Below are positions 13,601-26,000 of a DNA stretch of 64,000 bases, one piece after another. The position numbers were made by a program, and so were the translations under genes. The notes beneath the pieces were generated by a model, which did not search any database, was not told the origin of the DNA, and was given only the letters and a program-made list of their open reading frames with translations. Each line of letters opens with the position of its first letter. Within the stretch, counting starts at the first letter, position 1. The DNA comes from Paralvinella palmiformis (lineage: Eukaryota > Annelida > Polychaeta > Terebellida > Alvinellidae). The stretch covers positions 62,001 through 126,000 of the forward strand of contig JAODUP010000048.1 in assembly GCA_025642065.1 (NCBI GenBank), written 5' to 3'.

Positions 13601-16600
13601 TTGACTCACGTGTTTAAATGACCCTATAAATTAAAAAACGGGCACTGAATGTGACACCTTTTAATGGGAATAAATAAGCACATAAACAACTTGTGTATGA
13701 CTTTGATAAAAGTATATTTCTGAACAATTTTAATTCTGGAAGATGAATACTCTCTACAACAAGGGGAATTCTCAGACATTGCAATAAAAGCATATTCTGA
13801 CAGTAACGTTTTAGTCTAAGAGCTGATTTAATAAATCTATATTGTAATTTTTTGGTTTCATCCATGATGTTGTTCTTCCACTGATATACACACTGCTATG
13901 TAATGATATAATCACAGGCAGACTTCCTACTTTTTTAATAGGAACCTCCTACTTTTGGGATATATCTCCTACTTTATACCACCTTCTAATTGTTGATCCA
14001 TTATAAAATGTCGATCCATCAATTCCATATATGTGAATCAAATTAAGTACACGCATACGGGTGGGAAACTTTAATCTATTTCTGTGTGTTTGCCTGAGTA
14101 CATGTATTAATTATGTGTCAGTTACCATATTGCTTGGAACAGTGTTGCTTCTAGGACCATTTTTTTGCGGGATTCCTGTGTTATTTTAATGTATGGCGTA
14201 AAATAAAAAATTCCCTGGGCACCACATGGCCCAGAATAAATGATGCAGTATTGTAAGTGTTGTGCACATTCATGGTTTCCTTTATCATATTTACTTTAAT
14301 AATGCCGCCATTCCAGACTGCTGAATTAGAGCGGGGTGTTAGTTGCTCAAATTCAATCAAGACAGGTCGTAATAAATTAAAAGAAAAGCACCCCAATGAG
14401 TTGATGACAGTTAAAGGGACAGTCCACCATCAGAAAATATTTTTAAAATATCTAATGCTTAGAACAATAACCAAAAATTCCACAATAATAATTACAAAAT
14501 ATACCTGGTATCATAGATGTAGGGAAATAATCCAAATTACTGGAGGGCCGCCATTACGGCTGCGCCGGAAGCCAGATTCGAAGGCGGGAAGGATAAAACT
14601 GAAATGCTCTGATGTCACATGGGCAATCTCTAGACTGACACAGATGATAGTTTCTCTTGAGCGTTAATATCTGAGCCATTTTGAATCATCTTCCTCTTTT
14701 CAGGTTCCTGAAACATCAACATCTTCTGTAGCTGACTGTGACTATCAGTTAGCTATAAATATGTGGAAGCAGAAGAAAACCCGTAGAATATATAAAAACG
14801 TGTCTTAACAATAGAATATTGAAGCATTTCTATAGTCATGTTACAGATACAATTAAGTAATTGATATGTGTACATGTGTACATTTATGTGTATAAATACC
14901 TCAGATAGGATTCAAATGTCATCACTTTCAGTTCAAATATAATTGGTGGTATGCTTTTGTGCCCTTAAATGGTCTTCATGGCAAGTGCCCATGTTACATT
15001 AAAATCCACCACATTTTTAAAACCTAAGGGGGAGCTCCGCCACATTGGCACATATGTTCATGAAAACGTGTAATTTTTATTCATATAATACAAGCTTTTT
15101 GTCCTCATTGTGTCCTACACTCCTACTACTTTTGGGTTTAGAAAATTTTGGCTAAGACCTATGCACAGTGTGTATGGCAGTGTGTTGTCATGTCAGGCTT
15201 GCCACCAATAGCACACAGTCCAGCTCCGTGAAGAACCCCCTTCTAGATGCTTTTATTCTTTCCTCTGCATGTACTTTGGGGTTGTTGGTTAGTGTAACAC
15301 CAAGATATACTATGCTGTCTTTTCCTGCTAACTTGTCCACTAATCTGTCCACTTTGGGGATTGAAAATGACTTACCAAATGTTATGCATACAGATTTAGA
15401 TGGGCTGAACCTAAGGCCATGGCTAGTAATGTAAGCATTTCTATGAGTGTTCGTAGTCCTGTGATGGTGATACTACATATGAGTACATCATCTGCATAGC
15501 AGCAGGCATTGAACTTCATGGACCCTATAAAGTATAATGCTACAGTTCATCTGAGACTACTCCTCCATCAATGACAGTTCACATTGTCTAGTTCCTTTGT
15601 AGATATGAATAACTTTGCTCAGTATACTCAATGTCTAATGCTAGATGGCTATTCCAGTGCATCATGATTCTCCGCTGATATCACATCCATTACTTTCTTG
15701 AACAAAGTACTGTGGGGAATGGAATCAAACACTTCTTCGCCATTCAAGGAACATACGTACACAGATTGTGCATTATAATTACAGTAGTCTATAACATTGT
15801 GTGCTAACCTGACAGCTTTCTATGAACCTAAATTGCAGATCGTGGAATTCATGTTCACATTCATGTATTATGCAATAGAAAACAACAAAGCACCTAATAA
15901 ACAGTATCGACTAAATGTACACTAGTTGTCTATGCTTTGTCAGTGATTGTATCATGATTTGGTGCAACACGTATTGGGTAAATGACAAGACCAGAAAATA
16001 GTACTGCTCATTTCTCTCTGACCATGGAAAACTCATCATACTTTATCATCTTACATTTATTTCTCCATCATGGCAAGGGCAATTTATATGTCACTCACAC
16101 TAACATTGCTATGCCCAAAGTGTTCGCTTTCACCTCTGCAATTTTTCAGATTTGTAGAGCACCACATCCAGTTACTAGCCCAACCAAAAATTAGTATCTG
16201 TTAAAACTATTTTAAAAACTCTTGAAAATGAAACTATACAAAATTTACTGGTCAGAAAAAACCTGTGCCGGATTTGACGGAGAACACCAGATCATAAATT
16301 TGTGTAATGAAGACAATAATTATGTGTTTGTGAGTTTATTGATCCACACTAATACAATAAAAGTATAGAATCCATTCAGTAATCAATAGTTCATAGTTCA
16401 TCCAGTAATAGTTTATTGGTGATGTCGACAATCTGGCTAGGATTTTTTTTACTGTGGCCGTTGAGGTGACGACCACCATTACCAGTCACTTACCAACAAC
16501 AAACAGGACCTGGAAGCAATTCTTTGGGTAGTGGGCCATCACATGCAATAAGGATCAAATCACATAAATTTTCCTCATCAAGGGAGTTGCTCAACAAAGT

Positions 16601-17036
16601 TTTAATGCTGTTGATGGAGGAGCAGTGGATGTCATCATAAGATTGACTGGTTACAGTATTATATTTATTTGAATTAAAATAGTAGGTGATATTTTTAAAT
16701 ATGAATCCATTTTTCTAATTGACACAAAATTTTCTCTTGATAGTGGAAATTAGTAACTGTTTTTAGTAAAAACAGTTACAGCACACTTGATATTTTGTTC
16801 CTACCTATTTGAACTGTTATAATTGATTGCACATATCTTTGATTGTACATATGTTTGATTGTAAGTATGTTCTGATAAGATCTAAAAATACTTGTTAGCT
16901 GCAAGTGTTTGTTAATGCATCCTTTGCACAGTGCAATAGGTGAATCAAATAACTTGTTCTTATCCCTTAAGTGTTCATGCCACACATGAAATGTGTGTGC
17001 CTCAAAGCAGACCAATCAGTAATGGAAAAGTATATT

Positions 17037-17071
<35 letters not shown>

Positions 17072-20000
17072 ACCTACATATTTCTCCAAAATTATATGCA
17101 TGGTTGATACAAACAAACAGCTGTGTAAGAACAGACTTCAAAAGAATCTGGTCTGTATATGGCTTCAAAATGGCAGCCCCACAGACCCGTTAGAGTTGAG
17201 GCACTTTGAACTGGGTTATTTAAAATGTGGTTGATTTTGGTCAAACAGTCTGGTATTTTACTAAAATGGCAAAGAAAACTATATAGTGAAATTCATTATG
17301 AAGATTGTTTTGTATTCTTGTAACAAGATTGTCAGATTTATGTAAATCAACCAATAATCATATCAGTTGGTAGGTTGAGCTTGGGGGCAGGTAAGGTCAC
17401 AAGGCTGGCTAAGCCAGAGCACATATGACGTGACTTGATCTGCATCAAGATGGCTACATAATCCTTGTGCCATCTGACTAAGGAACACGACATTTTTTCC
17501 TTTCCACCATACAATCTGGCATTCCAGGAAGCTATAATGGCTATCCTACAGTAATTAGGATTATTTCCTAATATCTGTGACATCAGGTAGAATTGGTGAT
17601 AATTGTTGTGGGATTTTTATTTACTTTTATAAGCATTAAACATTTAAGTCATATTATCTGAGGGTGAACTGTTCCTTAAAACTTCCATGCAGTTTTATAA
17701 ATAATAATAAGTGATATTTATATAGCACCCTATCCAACTATATAGCTGCTCTAAGGCACTTTACACTATTATTACCCCTGATTGAGACCTGTTCTAATCC
17801 AGTACAAATCTCAACTCCCAACGGAGCATACAATGCATGTTGCCATTAAAGGTGCAAAGCCTTACTCAAAGACATAGCCATCTTGTCCTGTCAGGTTCTC
17901 ATTTTCATGGATGAGTGAACCAGTCGCCACATGACAGCATTGCAATTCCCGGAGCCTCGAACTGGCAAACCCTTCGGCTATGAGTCCTATGCTCTAATTC
18001 ACTGCGCCTTCACGGCTTGAGAATTTTATATTTAATGAACAGCTGGATAATTTCACTTGGGTAATAAGAAATGTGCATGTCATAGATGAAAAGGTTTTTC
18101 ATGTGCTTTATTCAGTATCTGAAACTCAGATGCGTCTGCCTTGTTTAAACCATCATTTGATTCATTGCAGGATTCCCCTCTGTTTGAACGGACCTATGAC
18201 AGAATGTTAGAGCCATCCATGGTCGAGCCCATCCTCTCCAAGAGCATAATACCCACACCGCTCAAGATCGGCTTTCTGGGTCTCGGTATTATGGGTTCTG
18301 GCATGGTGTCAAATCTGTTGAAGTCAGGTCACGAGGTCACAGTGTGGAACAGAACACCTTCAAAGGTAAGTCAGATGTTTGGTTATCAATCCGGTTTGGT
18401 TGTACCTGTGCAATTACTTCCAATTACTTTAGCAGCTATTCTCCACTCATGCACATGCACATACACACATAATTACCCACAGAACCGGGAGTGTTAGATA
18501 TATAACTTCACAAATACCAAAATAAAATATACACATTAGCACTGAACTGCCCATTACCTAACAAAACTGTTTTAGGGTTGTTCCTTGTTAGTTATTTGAT
18601 CCCTGCATCTTAACCCCTACTGATAAAAACAGTACACTGTATCATAACTGAAAATTACACACATTTGAAAGGTTGGCCATGTTTCGTCTTAATACTCAGA
18701 TACATTTGTGTCTGTGTGTGTATGCACTAGAGCCCTGCATGGGTTGGGTTAACCTGTGGGTAAGGTTGGGTGGGTTGAAATTTTTCTTCGGGTCAGGGGT
18801 TGGGTTTAAGTTTTGTGGTTTGGGTTTAAGTCTTAGGTTGGTTATGAGTTGCTTGAAAAAAGATGGGTTTGTTATTTTAAATCCAAGAAATATTCTCATC
18901 CGCAATACGAATACCACACATTGCCATATAAATACCCCTACTATTACCACCACACACTGACAATGAAATGTTTCTATAAATTGATTGACAAGCTGTCAGG
19001 GTCATTAGGTGTTGATCATGATGGTGTTGATAGTACAATCAGTGATATATTGAATAAAGTGATAGTTGGGGTTAACAAAGGATCAAAACCCACATGTAAT
19101 AAACCACCCAAATATGCCCCACTCTTAAGCCACCCCACTACAATGCCAACTTTTGGCCAGGTCTCAAAGTTGGCGTAAAAGAGAGGTTAGACTGTACATT
19201 ATATACATTAGATTCAGAGATATATACAATCCCACCCCTCACAGAATTGGTCCAGTATGTGTTTTTATACAGCTAACAATTAATCTCCAGTTTGAGCAGT
19301 TCAAAAGGAACCTGTTATAATAGTAGTATGTAGTTAGTGTCTGGGACTCTGTACAGAGGTGATGTGTTAGTATAGCTGTTAATTGGTAAGTAGTTTGACT
19401 GCTTATACAGATTTACGTGTACCCCTGATAGTTGTGTTCAACTGCTATCAAGCAACACATCTTGTTATATAAAATATCAGAAAAACTAAGTCAGTGACAC
19501 TGCCTTTTCATTGATGATACATTGTTACTATTGGATATTAGTAGATATTATGTTTTATTGAAGATATTGTATTCTAACTGATTGGAGGTACTCTTAATAA
19601 GAGTACCCCCAAGAGTTATGTTTTGAAAAACCTGATTTTATTTAAACTATTGCTGCTTATAACCATGGCTGCTCAAGTTTGAAGTCTGGAGAATATAGAA
19701 TAGGTTTTGTAGTAAGGGAAAGTCTGATGTTTGGAAAGAAGTTGGACTTGTGGTTGATTGTAATGGCCCTGAACTGGACTTTGCTGCGTGTAAATCTTGT
19801 CATCGAGCACTTCCTTATTCAAGTCATGCCCACAAGTGCTGCTAGTGAGCGAAACTTCAGCCTGGCAGGCCAAGTTGTATCTGCTAGGAGATCCACTTTT
19901 GAAATCATCTAGGGTAAATAACATCCTATTCACGAATTGTGCTATTCTTCAAACTAAATAGTCACTATACGTTACTACAGGATTTTAATATAAAAATGTG

Positions 20001-23000
20001 AATAAGATACAATGGAAAAGTTGAGTTAGTTTTTTAATAAATTATCTTAATAACAGGAATTTTGTATTTTAGGGTTCAGACTCCATTCTTGTGGTTAGGG
20101 TAGGGCACAGGTTCAATATAATTTTTTAGTTTGGGTTGAGATTTTTCGGTTGGGTGTGGGTCGAGTAGTTGCACTTGCAGGTTGGGTCAGGTATGGGTTC
20201 AGCATTCCAACCTGTGCAGGGCTCTTAGAGTACACCGGCATCTTACTTTTAAATGATTGGATTTGGAGTGGTGAAGGCCAGCTCTTAAGTTACCAAGGAT
20301 GCTATTCTTATAGATAAGAATGGTGTCTTACATCTGGAGCAGTGACATCAGACTCAACATTTGATGTGACAATAAATCATCATTTTTCTCCTATATTATC
20401 TGTATCCATTCTAAACTACAATATTCCAGCTACAAACCTCCAAGCCAGCTTTTGAATCCCAGTGTAGCTGAGCTAGGGGGATGTTTCCCAGGAAATTTTC
20501 CTCAGCTATATGCCTCGGGTGTGATGAGCACTGAGGCAGCTTCACTCATTCAGAGTTAATTTCAATTTGCTCATCATAAATAACATTAAAACCCATTATT
20601 AGCAATATTTTATACACACACACATCTAATGCTAGTTAAAAGTAAATAGGTGGCTTTGACATTGCCAGGCTAATCGCTCTATACTTATATTTTCAAAGAC
20701 TACCCTAAAGAGAAGAACAACAGTTAAGAGGTGGTTGAAAGTTTGGCTTGTTAGGTAGTTAAATTAGACATGTTCTCACCTGTTTATGTCGCTCTGAGGC
20801 ACCTTGATCGTATGGGTGATTCTCTATTGGAGTCTTCATTACAACTTAAAGACTGGTGAGATAATACACATCACAAAATGAAAAGTTAAAACTCTGGTCA
20901 TAGTCTCCTTATGAATCCTCCAGATCATTTTGATTTGTGATTCTATGTTCTGGTGCTTTTTCACCCACTGATGAAGCACAGACATCTTATCTTTGTGGTT
21001 TAACATAAAAATAAGCAAGACCCTTATCTGGTGTATTTCTATACACAATTGGGAACTACAAATAATAAAATTTATAAATTAAATTATAATTATCAAACCA
21101 GAAATGGACATTGCTAGCAGTCTGCCAGCAGGGATACTAGAAGTGTTGTCAATTTTTCTTAGCAGGAAGCAGTTGAATCTGAAGGCTGTCACTATATCTG
21201 CCAGTTTATGAATTGGGATTTTACTTAATAATTTAATAGCAGCAGTCTTTCTAAATACATGACTAACGCTAATATTATTTTACATTTATAAGTAACGACA
21301 TCAAATCTGTGAACTGATTATGTGCCCTTATTTCAGGAGTAACTGCAGTTTGATCCCTTCAGATCTCTCACAAAAAGATGTTGCATGATAGATTTTGAGA
21401 TTAATATCCCTTGATGTGAAAATTGGTGGGGTATAGTGCTCTTCATGTTCAAAGACTCTGCTGCCTCAGCTGATTAAATACAAAAGTGGACTGTTATATT
21501 AATTTTTGGGTAAACGATATCAACTTCTAATGGATGCACATTACCTTAGTAAGGACACTTAATTAAATATACATTATTATTCTATTTAATGTAAAAAGCT
21601 ATCAATAATTTTATCAGGAGAGCTCTCCTAATTTATTAAGATGGGTGATAGTGTGTTAATTTGGAGATATCTATACTTGATGACCACATTTTCATTTATA
21701 GCCTCCTGGTCTCTCTGCCATGCTATCTCTTGGCTGCCTCTGTGGTCTAGTTGGTAGCGTGTTGGACCACAGATCACTACCACCCGAGTTCGAATCGGAA
21801 GGGTGTTTCATCTTTGACTTCGCTTCGTTACCTTTGGAGGTTGCTCGGCCCATTTAGCATACCATGTGCACAAAAGTGGCCGTAAAACATCAATCAACCC
21901 ATGTTATCCCTGTCCATATCTGCTCTGAGCTTTAAATAAAATCACGAACATATGTTCCAGCCGAGTGTGTAAAATAACTAGTTACACAGTAACCTTGTGG
22001 GCTACCATATAGTGCACCGCCTCCCAGAACTAATAAATATTCTAATTATAAGGCGGTTGTGTCCTTTTATGGCAGTCGGGTTTTGTTTTGAGATCTACTA
22101 CAGAAAATATCGACAAACTCTCATTAAAAAATTGGCTGTGTTTGCACGTGTCGAATGGGTGCAGTTCAGTGTTGCCTTCTTTTAATCATCACTTACTGAC
22201 ATGCTGGATTATGCCATATGGGATTTCTTATCCTTAAACCAACAATTGGGCTATAGATTACGTGGCCACTTCATTTAGTAATGGAATACAGAAAACTGTC
22301 TTTTTGCTGGAGAGAGTTACTAGCTCAAGCTGCTTTCACCGGGAGCAACTTTTCTCCAAAGAAGGTAAATCTTTGACTTTTGAGGATGCCGTACCATTAA
22401 AAGGGATGTTAAGGAATCAATAATAGTTATGATGTTGCTACTCGGGGTGTAATCTGATAACTAGGCACATCACAGAGGCGTCTGCTGTTTCACATGCCAG
22501 CAAATGGGCACTCCTATAATGCAGTGGCTAGAGCACTACATTGCAAACCTACCGGTTGTGGGTTTGAACCTTACTCATACCTGTGTTTGTGAAATTTGTT
22601 TCCTCAGTCATGTCCCAGGTGTGACCAGCACTCAGGCTAAATAACTCAACTCAACAACATCATGCCTGCATACATAAACATACGCAACAATAAAATAAGA
22701 CATTTGTATGACTTAAATGTGTTTATTCCAATATTGGCATAGAACATCTTATCAACAATAGTTGAATACATGCCTTGAGCTGATCAGTATGACTGGTGTT
22801 CTTGTAGTATAGCTGTAAAAAACTAGATCTTCCTGTTGCACCTATCAAACATTAAATATGAACAGCATTTATGTTTATTTCTCTGTTGATGGTATCTGGA
22901 GTTTCTATGAATGATGCAAGATTTCTTTGTCTGATTACTTCCAAAGACGTAGTCATGCCAAAGCAATCATAAATTGGTAAGGACATTTGTTTGGACTGAC

Positions 23001-26000
23001 TTCTTTAGTTCAAATGATGCATTTAGCTTTTCCTACAATAACAACTGACCTGATTCAAGAAGGCTAACATGCTACGCATCTAATAGCAACATTACAACAT
23101 ATGCAATGATACAATTTGACAAGTTGCCCACTAGCATAGTGAAGTGGAACTATTTTTAATGCACCTCAGCAGAGTCACCTTTTCTTCAGACTGCAGTTCA
23201 AACATTACATTGTTCACCCCTATTCCATTGGCAGTTTATGCATATGGAATATGTCAATTTATCGCACTCTGTCTGCTTTAAAAACACAGATCCACAGGTC
23301 AGACAGTGACATCAACAAATCATCAGTCTAATACGTACATCAGAAATCTTCAAATGTCAGATCAAAACATTCACTATAACTGGATTGTACATATAAATCA
23401 AGTACATACACGCATGCACATGTCTTGCCATTATAGTGTTCTTCAACCATCTAATAGTGTGTGAACAGAGCTGCATATGTTTATATGTGTGAACATTACA
23501 GGAATTATATGAATGAGATTATGCTGGTGTGCATTGCAACAAAAAGTTTGCCCTGGATGTGGAATGTAAGTTATTTGTAAAGCAAAACACTTGCCAAAAA
23601 TCCTTAGATGCACTGATTAGTCCTTGGAAGTTAAGAGCTTAGCAGGACCAGCTTTGCAGTGTTTTCCAGGAGGCTATACATCTACAGCTCTTTGTAAACG
23701 GATTATCACACAATGCGTTTTCACAGATAGGCCAAGGAAAGACCATTGTTCACGGTTCTGCTAATGATAAAGTGGTGTCCACACCCTACATCGTACAACA
23801 CCCACCACACTAGGTTGTGAGATAGAAAGAATGTTTGAGGGAAAGGGCTACAAATCTGCACAGAACTGGAAAGCGTGTTATATTCCATCCAGTTATTGTG
23901 ATTGTTGCTCCTGTTTATACAATAGTCTCAGACGGTAGTACATCTTTGGCAGTTTGGCCTCCTGAAATGCCTTGGCCACAGTCAGCATCAGACGGCTGTG
24001 GTGACTGTTCCCTGGACTGCTCTGCTGTATCATATGCGGTGCTGGTGCTGTCTGTCACTGAGTTCCTGGCCTGCATATTTCGAGTGGATGGGCCATCAGC
24101 GGTGCTGGCATCTTGGTCATAGTGTGCTGAGCTTGGTGTCATCTGGTACACACTGAACATGTCAGATTCCATGCTGTCCACCAGCTGTTCCAGTTGCACC
24201 TCATTCAGTTCTCCTGCATTATATGTGAACGCCGGTGGGGCAGGCAAGGGCTCTGGAATTATCTGTACGCTGAAGTGACTAGGTGAAGACCGATCAGACG
24301 ATGTATCAGAGCAGGTGCTAACCCGGTGTCTGGTGTGCTTGTTATTACTCGCTTGCTTCTTCTTGGCATTGTGCTTTGGCTTCAAGCTGAGCTTCGTAGG
24401 CCTGCCGCCATCCCTGCTGTAGTTCTGTGAATAATGAGGTGGAAGCGTGTTGGTCGTGATCATCGTGTCTGAGACGGACAGGTCCGACTGACTGCCTGCA
24501 GTCACATACTCAGACTCCACGTCAGACAGGTCCATGTCTCTCTGGACGTGCACTGGCTCAGCCTCGAGATCTATGGAAATGTTGGGATCGAATATCATCG
24601 ATTCGGTGCGCATGCACTCTGCCTCGACTATGGTGAGACAGTTGCCAATGTCAAGTAGCTCCATTAGCTTCAACAGATGCTGTTGCTGTAGTTTGTATTG
24701 TTCACGCAGCTTGTTCATCTGAAATGCCCGATACTCCTTGATCTTCAGCACCTGCGAACTGTAGTTGTCGCGAATTAGGTCTATCTTCTCACTCTTGTAG
24801 CCCTTGATACGGCCCATTTGGCTGCTGTAGTTCTCACGCAGCTTCTCCGCCTGTTGTGTGCAGTTGTCCTTCACACGATTCATTTGGAAGTTGTAATGCT
24901 CGCGCATTTTTTCCAGATGGTGGAATACGCTTGCCACTGTTACCTGCTTATATGTGCGTAACTTGTCAATCTTGGCAGTTTTGAAAGCAACCAACTTGTG
25001 CATTTTGTCAGTCTTGAAGGCTGAGAACTTGTTGATCTTGGCTGTCTTGTATGCACAGAGTCTGTCGATCTGAATGGTCTTGAAGTCCTGCAGTGAGTCC
25101 AGCACCTCACGGATGCTCTTCCGCTTCCGCCTCTCCTCCGAGCTGCACTTAAAGGCATAATACCGTATCACTGTGACAACCATGGTTAAAAAGAAGAATG
25201 TAAAGGCACAGATAAAGCCCCAAATAATCGTGTACAGTTTGAGCCATGAGAGAACAGCATAGTTGAGTCGCACTCCTATGATCACTGTCTCATTAAGGTG
25301 ACCACTGTTCACAAGGCAAGTGTAATTGCCAGCATCTAACCGAGTGACATAATCTAGATAGAGGCTGCCATTGTATAGGATTGCTATTCGGTTCTCCCAT
25401 TCAGTTATGTCATGATAACTCCTATCCTTGTGCCAGTAATGGCCAACGTGATAGCTGGACCTGTCTGGATCAGAGTTATAAAAATCCTGATGCTTGGGAT
25501 CATATACAAATATCTGTTTTTTTGGAGTTATCCAGGTGACCTTTGTTTTCGCATGTCCAGAATTGAGGCAGTCAATCACCGCACTGGATGCAATCTTGAA
25601 CCACAAGGTGGTATTAAGTTCTACAACATCTGGGGCCTCACATACCATGCTTGACACGATCGTATCATTTAATAAGCTATGCCCCAACAGGTTTGAAGGT
25701 TGATGGCATACCAGAGTCGGCTGACGATCCCAATTCTGTTTTTGTTTCTGCTTCAGCCACTGTGTCAGCCATATAAGATCACAATCGCAGTGCCACGGAT
25801 TACCTTCCAATATCAGCGTGAAAGTGGTGTTTTCGACCAACTCTTCACCCATCCAGGAGATGTTACAGTAGCTGATGTCTAGTGTCTCGAGTGTGTGCAA
25901 CCCCTTGAAAGCTTCCTTGTGGATGAATCTTAAATTTGGACTGTGGCTGATGTTCAAGCTTCGCAGGTTAACAAGACCAGTAAATGCATGCTTTGGGAGG

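Noticed and set aside
16420..16640. Possible hAT/zinc-finger-type transposase C-terminus on the minus strand
   Set aside because: A stretch with protein-like composition ([19 protein letters not shown]) is suggestive, but there are no termini and no clear signature motif.
21733..21805. Possible tRNA gene with A and B boxes
   Set aside because: The sequence continues into a body shared with at least four other copies and the cloverleaf stems do not pair; it is the head of a SINE.
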